A stretch of DNA of 64,000 nt, taken from assembly GCF_041504345.1 (NCBI RefSeq), contig NZ_CP167895.1, positions 1,488,001-1,552,000 on the forward strand. Reading direction: 5' to 3'. Positions 44,626 through 52,930 of the stretch are shown piece after piece (positions within the stretch are counted from its first letter, which is position 1; the number at the start of each line of letters is the position of its first letter). Under the pieces are notes generated by a model. That model worked only from the letters and a program-made list of their open reading frames with translations, searched no databases and was not told the origin of the DNA. Made by a program: the position numbers and the translations under genes. Source of the DNA: Vibrio sp. BS-M-Sm-2 (GTDB taxonomy: Bacteria > Pseudomonadota > Gammaproteobacteria > Enterobacterales > Vibrionaceae).

Positions 44626-44861
44626 ATGCCCTTAGCTAGATAAACTGCGAAAAATCGCGATTAACTGGCTCTGATTACAGACTGTATCGATCAATTGAGC
44701 AATGATTTTAATACGAAGTGATTGCTCAACAATCAAGCTTTAGTGCAAAAAGTTGCACTAAAATCGTAGTTATATGCGCATCTTATCTTAAGTTCTGGGG
44801 CAAGATCACATTAAAAACCCTATAAAATATATAGTATTGCGCTGATTCTTTAAGGACAGTG

Positions 44862-46766
44862 ATGAATACGAGTATAAAAAAACTAGTCAGCCAATTTCTA
44901 TGCACCATATTCGCTCTAGGATTAGTCCCTGCCCTGTATATCAATTCTGAATTTGACAGAGTTGAAGCTCAGCATACGCTAAATATCAAGCAATCGAGCC
45001 AAAATCAGATTGAATACAGCTTTCATGAACTCGCCGTTATCGTGGAGCAAATTTCTAACTCTGTCCCTTCTATTGCAGACTCTCAAACGTTACTTCGTGC
45101 AGTTCAAAATCCGTCACTCATCCACAAAGAAACACTACAAGATCTTTGGGTCATGTTAGCGCGTGGCCAAAAATACTATTCTCAGCTACGCTACCTAGAT
45201 CTAGATGGTAACGAAGTCTACCGTGTTAACTACAAAGACGGCCAAGCCACGGTAGTTCCGGATAACGAACTGCAAAATAAATCTTCGCGTGATTATTATC
45301 AGGCACTAAAAAAATTAAAGATTGGAGATGTCAGCTCTAAAGGTATTGATCTTGAAATCGAAAACGGCAAAATTGCCCGCCCTTTGATTCCTGCACTTCG
45401 AATTATGACCCCCGTAGCTGAAGGCGACAGTATTGTTGGTTACTTCATTGCGAACCTGAACATGCTTGAGATTTATAAGCGATTACATTACCAGATTGGC
45501 ACATCAGCAGCCGTCCCAGTCATTCTCAACAAAACCGGCCATATCATTATGGGGCCAGATCCGACTGAATCATTTGGCCATGTGATTGAGTCGCGCGCCG
45601 ACAAAACATACGCAAAGCTATACCCTGCTCTGTGGAAAGATATTCAAGGCAATTCATCATCGAGCTATTTTGATGGTAAGAATTGGTATTTTCACTCCGA
45701 CATCAGCCCTAAGATAAAGCAGTTTGAAGGCCCTATTTACATGGTTCTTCATATTGAAAACCAGCAATTTAACAGCCAATACCGACAAGAAAAACAAGCG
45801 ATTTTCGTTCAGATCATCACCTTATCTTTCCTCATTTCGATGATCTCCGCAGGCTTTGTTCTGTGGAACAGAAACCATAAAAAAAACAGCATAGATAGCC
45901 AACTCGCAAAGGCCGCCATGAATGGTATGTCTGCTTTAGTCATTACAGACAGAAACAACCGAATCATCAAAGTAAACCAAGAGTTCACTCGTGTTAGTGG
46001 GTATGAGTTAGAAGATGTAAAAGGCCGACAACCATCTATGTTTGCCTCCGGCCGCTACAATCAAGACTTCTACATCAAAATGTGGAGCATTATCACTAAG
46101 ACCGGAGTTTGGGAAGGTGAAGTGGTCAACCGCCGCAAAGACGGGTCTTTGATCACTGAAATACTGCGCATCCAAACCATTAAAGACTCTAAAGGTGTAA
46201 TTCAGTTTTATGTCGCGTCATTTGTCGACATCAGTAAACACAAAGAACTTGAAAACAAACTTAGAAACCTAAGTGAGAAAGATGCATTAGCTGGGTGTTG
46301 GAACAGACGAAAGTTTGACCTTGAACTTCGAGATGAGTGTTCTCGTGTTAATCGTTACCCTACTCGCGAACAATCTTGTTTAGCCATCTTGGATATTGAC
46401 TACTTCAAACGCATAAACGACAGGTTTGGGCATGATTATGGTGATCGAGTCATTCAAACAGTTGCTCAAGTACTTCAACGTGAATGCCGTGAAACTGATT
46501 TCGTCGCTCGCATTGGTGGCGAAGAGTTTGGCGTAATTCTACCTCACACAACAACTGAAGAAGCAGAATACGTTCTAAATAGGCTGAGAGTCGCTGTCAG
46601 CCTTGAACTCGACAACGTGGTCACCGTGAGCGGTGGGATTACTAACGTAACAAATGATCCAGCACTTAATTACAAGTGCGCCGATTTAGCGTTATACGAA
46701 GCTAAAGCGGCAGGTCGAAACAAAGTGTGTTTATTTCTAGACAAAGAAATGAGCGAAATCGCCTAG
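44862..46766 (+). CDS. Membrane PAS-GGDEF diguanylate cyclase
   Basis: A 634-aa protein; ATG 44862 follows AAGGA at 5 nt (GTG 44859 alternative). TM1 near 10-27, a large periplasmic Cache-like sensor to about 310 (ARGQKYYSQLRYLDLDGNEV is the dCache motif), TM2 near 317-337, a PAS domain (ALVITDRNNRIIKVNQEFTR) near 355-465 and a GGDEF domain to the end. The active site reads RIGGEEFGVIL, so it is active. The I-site RETD lies five residues before it, giving product inhibition. It makes c-di-GMP. Confidence 0.93.
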   Translation: MNTSIKKLVSQFLCTIFALGLVPALYINSEFDRVEAQHTLNIKQSSQNQIEYSFHELAVIVEQISNSVPSIADSQTLLRAVQNPSLIHKETLQDLWVMLARGQKYYSQLRYLDLDGNEVYRVNYKDGQATVVPDNELQNKSSRDYYQALKKLKIGDVSSKGIDLEIENGKIARPLIPALRIMTPVAEGDSIVGYFIANLNMLEIYKRLHYQIGTSAAVPVILNKTGHIIMGPDPTESFGHVIESRADKTYAKLYPALWKDIQGNSSSSYFDGKNWYFHSDISPKIKQFEGPIYMVLHIENQQFNSQYRQEKQAIFVQIITLSFLISMISAGFVLWNRNHKKNSIDSQLAKAAMNGMSALVITDRNNRIIKVNQEFTRVSGYELEDVKGRQPSMFASGRYNQDFYIKMWSIITKTGVWEGEVVNRRKDGSLITEILRIQTIKDSKGVIQFYVASFVDISKHKELENKLRNLSEKDALAGCWNRRKFDLELRDECSRVNRYPTREQSCLAILDIDYFKRINDRFGHDYGDRVIQTVAQVLQRECRETDFVARIGGEEFGVILPHTTTEEAEYVLNRLRVAVSLELDNVVTVSGGITNVTNDPALNYKCADLALYEAKAAGRNKVCLFLDKEMSEIA

Positions 46767-46801
46767 CAAAAGACAATGGCATCTCCTTGCTAGGCAACCG
46801 A

Positions 46802-47407
46802 TCAGCTTGGAGCTGGATAAAATTCTAACTTGTTCCCCTCAACTATAAGAACACAATCCATGTTCGCGGCATGAGCGGCTTGCTTACCAAGATTGGTATC
46901 TTCAAATACAACACATTGCTTGGGTTGTAATCCCATACCGAAACAAGCGTCCAAGAAGGTATCTGGATTTGGCTTATGATTCTTCACATCTGTTGCTGTC
47001 ACTAAGATATCCAGCTTGCTCAAGATATCCGTTTTATCTAATAGCTGTTCTGCACTTATACGCTGACTGCCTGTCCCGACAGCTATCTTCTTACTTCCTA
47101 GATTTTCTAACAGTAGAGAATGAGTACACGGGATGATATCGCCTTTATCTTCAATAGCGGCAAATGATGCCATCTTAAACGCTGAAACAGCTTGTGGATC
47201 GAGCGATAAGCCGTATTTACTGTTCACCTCATCGGCTATCTTATAACTCGGCATTCCACCTAAGCTGTGCAGCCAAGATGCTTCGAAGTGAAAGCCGAAC
47301 TCTTCTGCCGTCTGCTGCCATGCTTTGACATGTGCTGGCATTGTATCGATCAACGTACCGTCCATATCAAAGATTAATCCTTCATACGCCGTTAAATCTA
47401 TTTTCAT
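46802..47407 (-). CDS. HAD phosphatase, YqaB-like
   Basis: A 201-aa HAD-IA hydrolase from ATG 47405-47407. Motif I FDMDGTLIDTMPAHVKAW, motif II VGTGSQ, motif III NHKPNPDTF and motif IV VFEDTNLGKQAA match E. coli YqaB, which dephosphorylates fructose-1-phosphate and 6-phosphogluconate. It is the second HAD sugar phosphatase of the window (see 36982). Divergent from arfB. Confidence 0.87.
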   Translation of the reverse strand: MKIDLTAYEGLIFDMDGTLIDTMPAHVKAWQQTAEEFGFHFEASWLHSLGGMPSYKIADEVNSKYGLSLDPQAVSAFKMASFAAIEDKGDIIPCTHSLLLENLGSKKIAVGTGSQRISAEQLLDKTDILSKLDILVTATDVKNHKPNPDTFLDACFGMGLQPKQCVVFEDTNLGKQAAHAANMDCVLIVEGNKLEFYPAPS

Positions 47408-47494
47408 CACTACTACCACTCTTTAAGAAAATTACTGATACCATAACCAATATTCAGTATCATGACCCCATATTACCGTTCAAAATGGATGTTT

Positions 47495-47905
47495 ATGTTA
47501 CAAATATCTAACTCTGTTTCGATTCAAGACTGGGAACTTCAGCTAACTGCGATCAGAGCACAAGGAGCCGGCGGCCAAAACGTCAATAAAGTATCGAGCG
47601 CGATACATTTACGTTTTGACATCAAGCACTCCACCCTACCTGATTTCTATAAAGAAAAGCTCCTCGCACACAAAGATAGCCGCATTACTAAAGATGGTGT
47701 GATTATCATTAAGGCGCAGCAGTATAGAACTCAAGAACAAAACCGTGATGATGCTTTGGTGCGTTTGAAAGAACTGATCCTGGAAGCGACAAAGGTTCAA
47801 AAAGTAAGACGAGCAACTAAGCCGACGCGTGGCTCTCAGAAAAGACGTTTAGAAGGTAAAAAGCAAAGAAGTACCACCAAGCAACTGCGCGGAAGAGTAG
47901 AATAA
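47495..47905 (+). CDS. arfB: ArfB (YaeJ) ribosome-rescue hydrolase
   Basis: A 136-aa class-I release-factor-like protein: VSIQDWELQLTAIRAQGAGG, then QNVNKVSSAIHLRFD, has the catalytic GGQ. The basic C-terminus (RATKPTRGSQKRRLEGKKQR) inserts into the empty mRNA channel of stalled ribosomes. ATG 47495 (MLQISNSVSIQDW) is preferred; the frame extends upstream to 47462 without a clear ribosome site. Confidence 0.93.
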   Translation: MLQISNSVSIQDWELQLTAIRAQGAGGQNVNKVSSAIHLRFDIKHSTLPDFYKEKLLAHKDSRITKDGVIIIKAQQYRTQEQNRDDALVRLKELILEATKVQKVRRATKPTRGSQKRRLEGKKQRSTTKQLRGRVE

Positions 47906-47912
47906 TAGTTTC

Positions 47913-48014
47913 ATGTCATCAGTGAACACACCACCTACCAAACAACCGTTCGAACTCTATTTGCTTGAGCAAAAACGATACCTATTAGACCAAATCGCTA
48001 CGGCTGTTTTTTGA
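47913..48014 (+). CDS. Doubtful short ORF after arfB
   Basis: A 33-aa frame (ATG 47913) with FELYLLEQKRYLLDQIATA and a weak upstream site, ending inside the 3' end of the XRE gene. Composition is protein-like but the gene is too short and poorly supported; it may be a fragment. Confidence 0.25.
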   Translation: MSSVNTPPTKQPFELYLLEQKRYLLDQIATAVF

Positions 48015-48315
48015 CCGACAAAATCAGTTTGATCAACAACATTCTCTCTTCGCTGGTCAGTAAACGACTGACCGCTGCAACATCTTCTGCTGTAGCTTGT
48101 GATGCGCCAACAATATCAAGCACGACATCCAAATCCGTCACTTTTAAGGTTCTGGTGATAGAACGATACTGAGACATTTTGATGTCAGCTTCACCACGTT
48201 CAATCCTTTGATAGGTTTTTAAACTCATTCCCGCACTTGAGGCTAATTTTTCTTGCGACAAATTGGCTTGCTTTCTGCGATCAATCAGCGCCATTATTAT
48301 GGGTTCTTGTGACAT
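47998..48315 (-). CDS. XRE-family transcriptional regulator
   Basis: A 105-aa protein with one helix-turn-helix domain (residues 10-65: RRKQANLSQEKLASSAGMSL, then KTYQRIERGEADI). The remaining 40 residues are helical and acidic, possibly a dimerisation tail. No toxin partner is adjacent on the same strand. The target is unknown. Confidence 0.82.
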   Translation of the reverse strand: MSQEPIIMALIDRRKQANLSQEKLASSAGMSLKTYQRIERGEADIKMSQYRSITRTLKVTDLDVVLDIVGASQATAEDVAAVSRLLTSEERMLLIKLILSVKKQP

Positions 48316-48516
48316 AAGCTTATCCTCAATAGACAGTTATGACCTAATTTCAGCAAGAAGCAGACCATATTGACTCGCAACGGTTTACATACGCCATTAA
48401 AGGCATATTATTCGATCATTAAAAAACGTTACGTTTCATAAACTTTGACACTTAGAGCGGTCGTGAACGTACAGGCTAGCAAACTTGATTACTCAAGTAT
48501 TGGGAAATAATAAAAA

Positions 48517-48843
48517 TTGCAAATTGCGAATAACAAAGACGTCAAATTGGAAATTGCGAATCGTTATACATTGGCATTTCCTTGCATAAAGCACGCTTTA
48601 GAATCAGAGAATACCCGCAGTCAAATTATCGCGGTACAGCATAGGCTACTCACCTACAAAGAAGTGTTGTTGCACGGGAACATGTTGGAAGATAAGGAAT
48701 TAAAACGGGCTTTTTCTGCATTGAACCCAAGCGAAAAAGGTGTCGCGCAAGGTGGTATCAAAAGCATCAATGATGCGATAAAAGAGATGGATGAGATTAT
48801 CGAAAGATACAGTAGAAAAGCATCTACTGAATTATGCGTCTAA
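48517..48843 (+). CDS. Hypothetical helical protein
   Basis: A 108-aa protein with only a TTG start available at 48517 (MQIANNKDVKLEIANRYTLA). It is mostly helical and acidic-basic mixed, with VQHRLLTYKEVLLHG and SINDAIKEMDEIIERYSRKA. No family is recognised. At the DNA level AAATTGCGAAT occurs twice in the first 50 bp. It lies next to the XRE gene, divergently. Confidence 0.55.
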   Translation: MQIANNKDVKLEIANRYTLAFPCIKHALESENTRSQIIAVQHRLLTYKEVLLHGNMLEDKELKRAFSALNPSEKGVAQGGIKSINDAIKEMDEIIERYSRKASTELCV

Positions 48844-48902
48844 TCAATTAGTATCAACGAGTAGCGCAAAACTCTCAACGGCTTAAACAAACAGACCAAA
48901 AC

Positions 48903-48938
48903 AAAACAGCCAATCATTATTGAATGACTGGCTGTTTG
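48903..48938. terminator. Bidirectional terminator-like hairpin
   Basis: AAACAGCCAATCATT and AATGACTGGCTGTTT form a stem with one mismatch, flanked by A and T runs, between the 108-aa gene and the serine protease gene. Confidence 0.75.
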
Positions 48939-48961
48939 TTTAACTAACATGAGGAATCTAT

Positions 48962-50023
48962 CTAACGAGAGGTAGCTCTTCTAAACCCACCTAGTAACAT
49001 CAATGCGCCTAGTAAGCCAAACGACACACTCCCCCCGCTGCTACCAGAGCCAGATGATGTACGTGCATTCACATAAGCTGTTCGCTTAGCATCAGTAGAA
49101 ACAAACTTAGCGGTTTCATTCCCTGCAATAACGCTATCGATCCAATCTCTATAATCATAGATTTCTGTAAATACAGAGGTCACCGCAGAATTACCACCAC
49201 ATGTGTCCGGGCCAAAGCTCGTGATACCAACCTGTCGATAGTCAGCACCATCTTTCCAATAGACTGGACCACCAGAGTCACCTTGACAAGTACCATTATA
49301 AAGACCAGTAAATACGCTGTAGTCACCATTAAAACAAATTTGATTATCCGTTAATACCGAACCATCAATAAAGGCATTTGCACAAGTCGCGTTGTCTACG
49401 TAATTAAGAGATGCTTTTTGCAATAAGGTAGTAGCGTCATACCCTGAACGTGTATCGCCATGACCAACAGCGGTAAACATCTCCAAAGAACTACGGTAAC
49501 CGTCGGAGCTTGGGCGCTTAACAACATCGTTCACTGAATCAATATTAAGTGCACTTTCAAGCTTTAGGACAGCCACATCGTTACGTAGTAGATCACTCAA
49601 CGCATTTGAGTAGTCGCTGCGATAGTAAACTTCGGATACACGCGATTTTTGAACATTACCATTAGGAAATTGAGACGTATCTTCGAGCTGTGGAACCACA
49701 GTAGTAAATAGCTGCCCTTCTTCATTGCCGTAAATACAGTGTGCTGCCGTCAGAATATGAGTCGGGTTTAAAATTGTCGCGCCACAATAAGGGCCTGTAG
49801 AGTAAACACCATCGTAATCAATACGATCAATGAACAAGCTCGCCATTGAAGGAAATTCAGTCACTGAAGCGTCACTACCATTCACGATATAAGGTGTTAC
49901 GCTCGCGTCAGGAGTACTTTCGACCGAGTTTTCCGTTGCCATAACACTTGATGTGTAAATCAATGGCGCTAAAAGTCCAACAACGGCCTTACGAACCGGA
50001 CTCAATTTATGGTTAACATTCAT
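48962..50023 (-). CDS. Trypsin-like serine protease with GlyGly-CTERM sorting tail
   Basis: A 353-aa secreted S1 protease. Signal peptide to about residue 29 (VMA). The activation site is YIVNGSDAS. The catalytic triad is His95 in LTAAHC, Asp149 in RNDVAVL and Ser250 in CQGDSGGP. The C-terminus GSGSSGGSVSFGLLGALMLL, ending GGFRR, is a GlyGly-CTERM signal, removed by rhombosortase for lipid anchoring after type II secretion, as for VesB/VesC of V. cholerae. Even number of Cys suggests three disulfides. Confidence 0.92.
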   Translation of the reverse strand: MNVNHKLSPVRKAVVGLLAPLIYTSSVMATENSVESTPDASVTPYIVNGSDASVTEFPSMASLFIDRIDYDGVYSTGPYCGATILNPTHILTAAHCIYGNEEGQLFTTVVPQLEDTSQFPNGNVQKSRVSEVYYRSDYSNALSDLLRNDVAVLKLESALNIDSVNDVVKRPSSDGYRSSLEMFTAVGHGDTRSGYDATTLLQKASLNYVDNATCANAFIDGSVLTDNQICFNGDYSVFTGLYNGTCQGDSGGPVYWKDGADYRQVGITSFGPDTCGGNSAVTSVFTEIYDYRDWIDSVIAGNETAKFVSTDAKRTAYVNARTSSGSGSSGGSVSFGLLGALMLLGGFRRATSR

Positions 50024-50203
50024 AGATAACTCCTTGTAACCCCTACTACTTATTTACAGAAATGATGAATTGCCACCATAACACGTCACAACCAACAGTA
50101 TAGTAAGTATTTGTAACGATATGGCCACATCTCTCATTTTATAAACTAATTTTGAGTAACCGAACTGAGTTGTAATACAGAAGGTTATACTATTCCAACA
50201 ACA

Positions 50204-50254
50204 AAAAAGCCTAACGTTTGACATCTCAATACAGAGAAGTGAACGATAGGCTTT
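50204..50254 (-). terminator. Intrinsic terminator after gcvT
   Basis: Stem arms AAAGCCTAACGTT and AACGATAGGCTTT (one mismatch) with a long loop are followed on the minus strand by TTTTTTG, 30 bp past the gcvT stop. Confidence 0.75.
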
Positions 50255-50285
50255 CAGTTAGCTTAGTGGTTTATCTTAAAAGAGA

Positions 50286-51419
50286 TTAGCCACGGTAGTA
50301 ACGTTGAGGTACGAATGGCATTTTTTCTACCGTCATTGGTAGCTTCTTGCCACGAACGTCAGCGAAGACTTCAGTGCCAATTGCTGCTAAGTCTGTACGA
50401 ACGTACGCCATAGAAACAGGCTTGCCGGCGTTAGGACCCGCAGTACCGCTCGTTACAACACCAATCTTGTTGTCTTCAGCATCGAACAATTCAGCACCTT
50501 CACGTACTGGTGCTTTAGTTTGACCAACAAGACCAACACGTTTACGTTGAACATCTTTCGTTGCGATTTGCTCAAGGATGATATCAGCGCCAGGGAAACC
50601 GCCTGCACGTTCACCGTCAGTACGACGCACTTTTTGAATGCCCCATAGAAGGCTAGCTTCTACTGGTGTTGTCGTTGTGTCTAGGTCGTGACCGTATAGA
50701 CATAGACCACACTCAAGACGAAGTGAATCACGAGCACCAAGACCAATCCACTCTACTTCAGCTTCTGCAGTTAGTTTACGTGCTAGTGCTTCAGCGTGAT
50801 CGTTCGGTACTGAGATCTCGTAGCCATCTTCACCCGTGTAACCACTGCGGCTCACGATGCATTCAACGCCGTCGATATCCACTTTTTGGACGTCCATGAA
50901 CAGCATGTCAGCAACGCTTGGTTGGAAACGAGCTAGAACTTCAGATGCTTTAGGCCCTTGAAGTGCGAGTAGAGCGCGGTCATCAATCACTTCCATTTCT
51001 ACATCTGCAGGAAGATGTGCCGTTAGGTGATCGATATCTTGTGTCTTACAAGCTGCGTTCACAACAACAAACAGGTGATCGCCAAGGTTAGCAACCATCA
51101 GGTCATCCATGATGCCGCCCTGCTCATTAGTAAAGAACGCGTAACGCTGCTTACCAGAAGGAAGGTCGATAATATCTACAGGAACCAAAGATTCTAGGAC
51201 AGCAGCTGCATTTGCACCATGTAGACGAAGTTGCCCCATGTGAGAAACATCAAAAAGACCGGCAGCATCACGAGTGTGTAAGTGCTCTTTCTTTACACCT
51301 AGTGGGTACTGAACTGGCATGTCGTAGCCAGCGAAAGGAACCATCTTTGCACCTTCTTCAACGTGAAGTGCGTGCAGTGGTGTTGTTAATAGGTCTTGAT
51401 TAGCGTGTTCTTGAGTCAT
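50286..51419 (-). CDS. gcvT: Aminomethyltransferase, glycine cleavage T-protein
   Basis: A 377-aa T-protein from ATG 51417-51419 (GGAGAATAAA upstream; the longer frame to 51452 is not supported). Key segments: VSHMGQLRLHG, PVDIIDLPSGKQRYAFFTNE, SRSGYTGEDGYEISVPND and the folate-site Asp region of ARDSLRLECGLCLYGHDLDT. It moves the methylamine carbon of glycine onto THF. It is transcribed away from the glyA-gcvHP unit, on the minus strand with the XRE/cupin regulator gene behind it, as in V. cholerae. Confidence 0.95.
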   Translation of the reverse strand: MTQEHANQDLLTTPLHALHVEEGAKMVPFAGYDMPVQYPLGVKKEHLHTRDAAGLFDVSHMGQLRLHGANAAAVLESLVPVDIIDLPSGKQRYAFFTNEQGGIMDDLMVANLGDHLFVVVNAACKTQDIDHLTAHLPADVEMEVIDDRALLALQGPKASEVLARFQPSVADMLFMDVQKVDIDGVECIVSRSGYTGEDGYEISVPNDHAEALARKLTAEAEVEWIGLGARDSLRLECGLCLYGHDLDTTTTPVEASLLWGIQKVRRTDGERAGGFPGADIILEQIATKDVQRKRVGLVGQTKAPVREGAELFDAEDNKIGVVTSGTAGPNAGKPVSMAYVRTDLAAIGTEVFADVRGKKLPMTVEKMPFVPQRYYRG

Positions 51420-51761
51420 TTTATTCTCCATGAAGCGTTGCAGGCTTTCCAAATCGAATCTGCCGCTTATATCTCTATTTAGAGTCGCTTCTAACGCTAG
51501 GTCTCAGCATTAGAAACAGTAGATAGTAAAAAGTGATGTCTTTTATATAGGCTTATATAGTTAGCGTTATAAAAATAGATAGCTGTACAAAAGCTCTACA
51601 ACTCACTTTCTAAGAATTCACTTCAGTAAACTTCAATCAACATGAGTAAACCGTGCTCACTATAGTAAACAAGCCTGAGTCAGTTTTACACCCTTAACAA
51701 GATTAAAACAGCTCAAAATGTGACATTTAACAATTTAAAAACAATTATTCGATCCATACAA
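51420..51761. promoter_or_regulatory. gcvT upstream region
   Basis: No gene. It should hold the gcvT promoter. A hairpin CTCTAAATAGAG sits near 51467-51482. I see no glycine-riboswitch aptamer. Confidence 0.4.
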
Positions 51762-51764
51762 AAA

Positions 51765-51797
51765 CGCGACATTGATGATTTTCACATCAATATCGCG
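51765..51797 (-). terminator. Intrinsic terminator after the XRE/cupin gene
   Basis: Stem arms CGCGACATTGATG and CATCAATATCGCG (one mismatch), then TTTTTGT on the minus strand; 70 bp past the regulator stop. Confidence 0.8.
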
Positions 51798-51823
51798 TCA
51801 TTTGGCAAACGTTAGAAACAAAG

Positions 51824-51835
51824 GCAAACGTTTGC
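51824..51835. promoter_or_regulatory. PurR-like palindrome
   Basis: GCAAACGTTTGC is the perfect core of the PurR box ACGCAAACGTTTGCGT. A half-copy GGCAAACGTTAG lies 20 bp before it. It sits between the regulator stop and its terminator, so a role is uncertain. Confidence 0.4.
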
Positions 51836-51866
51836 ATTCACTATAAGAAATTCTAACTTTGTTAAC

Positions 51867-52490
51867 TTATTTTGCAGTCACCCACAAAATCAGCGCATCT
51901 TCTGCACTAGTAGAAATCAGCATGTGGCCCATATTGGCATCGTAATACATGCTGTCGCCTTCGCTCATAGGCACAGGTTCGTAGAATTCTGAGTAGAACA
52001 TCACATCACCGGAGATAATCATTAAGAACTCTTCACCATCGTGACGAACCCAATCATTATATTCTTCGAAAGTACGCGCTCTTACGCGGCTTTTGAATGG
52101 CATCATCTTCTTGTTAGAGAGCTCTGTCGCAAGCAGTTCATGCTCATAAGTCGGTGTCGGGTGAGGTTTCCCCTGACCTGCTTTAGTTAAGTCACGACGT
52201 CCTGTTGCAACTTTTTTCCTTGGCGGCTCAAAGAGTTGCGGCATATCAATTTGCAAACCCATCGCTAATTTTTGCATAGCCTGAAAGGTTGGCGAGATTT
52301 GTTCATTCTCGATTTTGCTGAGCGTAGAACGCGCCAAGCCCGTTCTTTGGCTTGCTTCTTCTAGCGTGATCCCAAGCTTGCCACGGATATCTTTAATACG
52401 CTGCCCAAGCCTGAGTGGTTCTATATTCTGGTCTAACGTTTCTTTCGCCAACGTTAAAGATGGGTACTCATCATAAATGTCTTCTGACAT
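51867..52490 (-). CDS. XRE-cupin transcriptional regulator of the gcv locus
   Basis: A 207-aa two-domain regulator: XRE HTH at about 27-85 (LRLGQRIKDIRGKLGITLEE, then RTGLARSTLSKIENEQISPT) and a C-terminal cupin sensor (HDGEEFLMIISGDVMFYSEF, then EGDSMYYDANMGHMLIST). It lies between gcvT and glyA-gcvHP, in the same position as the regulator in the V. cholerae gcv locus. A glycine- or serine-responsive control of both operons is inferred from position. Confidence 0.88.
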   Translation of the reverse strand: MSEDIYDEYPSLTLAKETLDQNIEPLRLGQRIKDIRGKLGITLEEASQRTGLARSTLSKIENEQISPTFQAMQKLAMGLQIDMPQLFEPPRKKVATGRRDLTKAGQGKPHPTPTYEHELLATELSNKKMMPFKSRVRARTFEEYNDWVRHDGEEFLMIISGDVMFYSEFYEPVPMSEGDSMYYDANMGHMLISTSAEDALILWVTAK

Positions 52491-52930
52491 AGGTCCCTCA
52501 TTATTTTCTTACTTCCTGTCTATTCATTTCATTGTTGCATGAAGCGCTTTGTTGATTAAAGAGCACACACAGAAATAAAGCGTGCTCCCTGTAGCAAAAC
52601 GAGAAAAGTTGTTTCCTATTGGAAATTTTTGTTGAAAATTGATTTTATCGGAGCTATGTTATCGACTTGTTAGATGAAGAGATGCTACTTCAGCTTGTAC
52701 CAAATGATAGTTTTAACATTTGTGAGAGCTGTTTTTTACCCGAACTTTTGGGAACCAATTCGTGCTGCATTGACCCTACAACGATCGCTTAGACGCTGTA
52801 AGAGTACATTTAAAACGCAATTACCGTTTGTCTGTACCTATATGGCGCAAACGATACCGATGCAGAAATCAACGTAAGACCTAATGGACTATAAAAACAA
52901 TCACCATTAGCTTAATGAAAGGTCTCGACA
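52491..52930. promoter_or_regulatory. Divergent control region, XRE/cupin gene and glyA
   Basis: 440 bp without a gene. It includes TTTCC-TATT-GGAAA (52612-52625) and GCGCAAACGATACCGA (52845-52860), a 10 of 16 match to the PurR box, about 70 bp before glyA. The first is a candidate operator for the XRE/cupin protein. Confidence 0.55.
52612..52625. promoter_or_regulatory. Palindromic operator candidate TTTCC-N4-GGAAA
   Basis: Perfect 5-bp arms around TATT, about 120 bp upstream of the regulator start and 300 bp upstream of glyA. A close relative, TTTCCTA-CGA-TAGGAAA, is at 59521-59537. Confidence 0.45.

Noticed and set aside
51420..52930. Glycine riboswitch upstream of gcvT or glyA
   Set aside because: The tandem aptamer cores are not found by eye in either gap. 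An RF00504 search would settle it.
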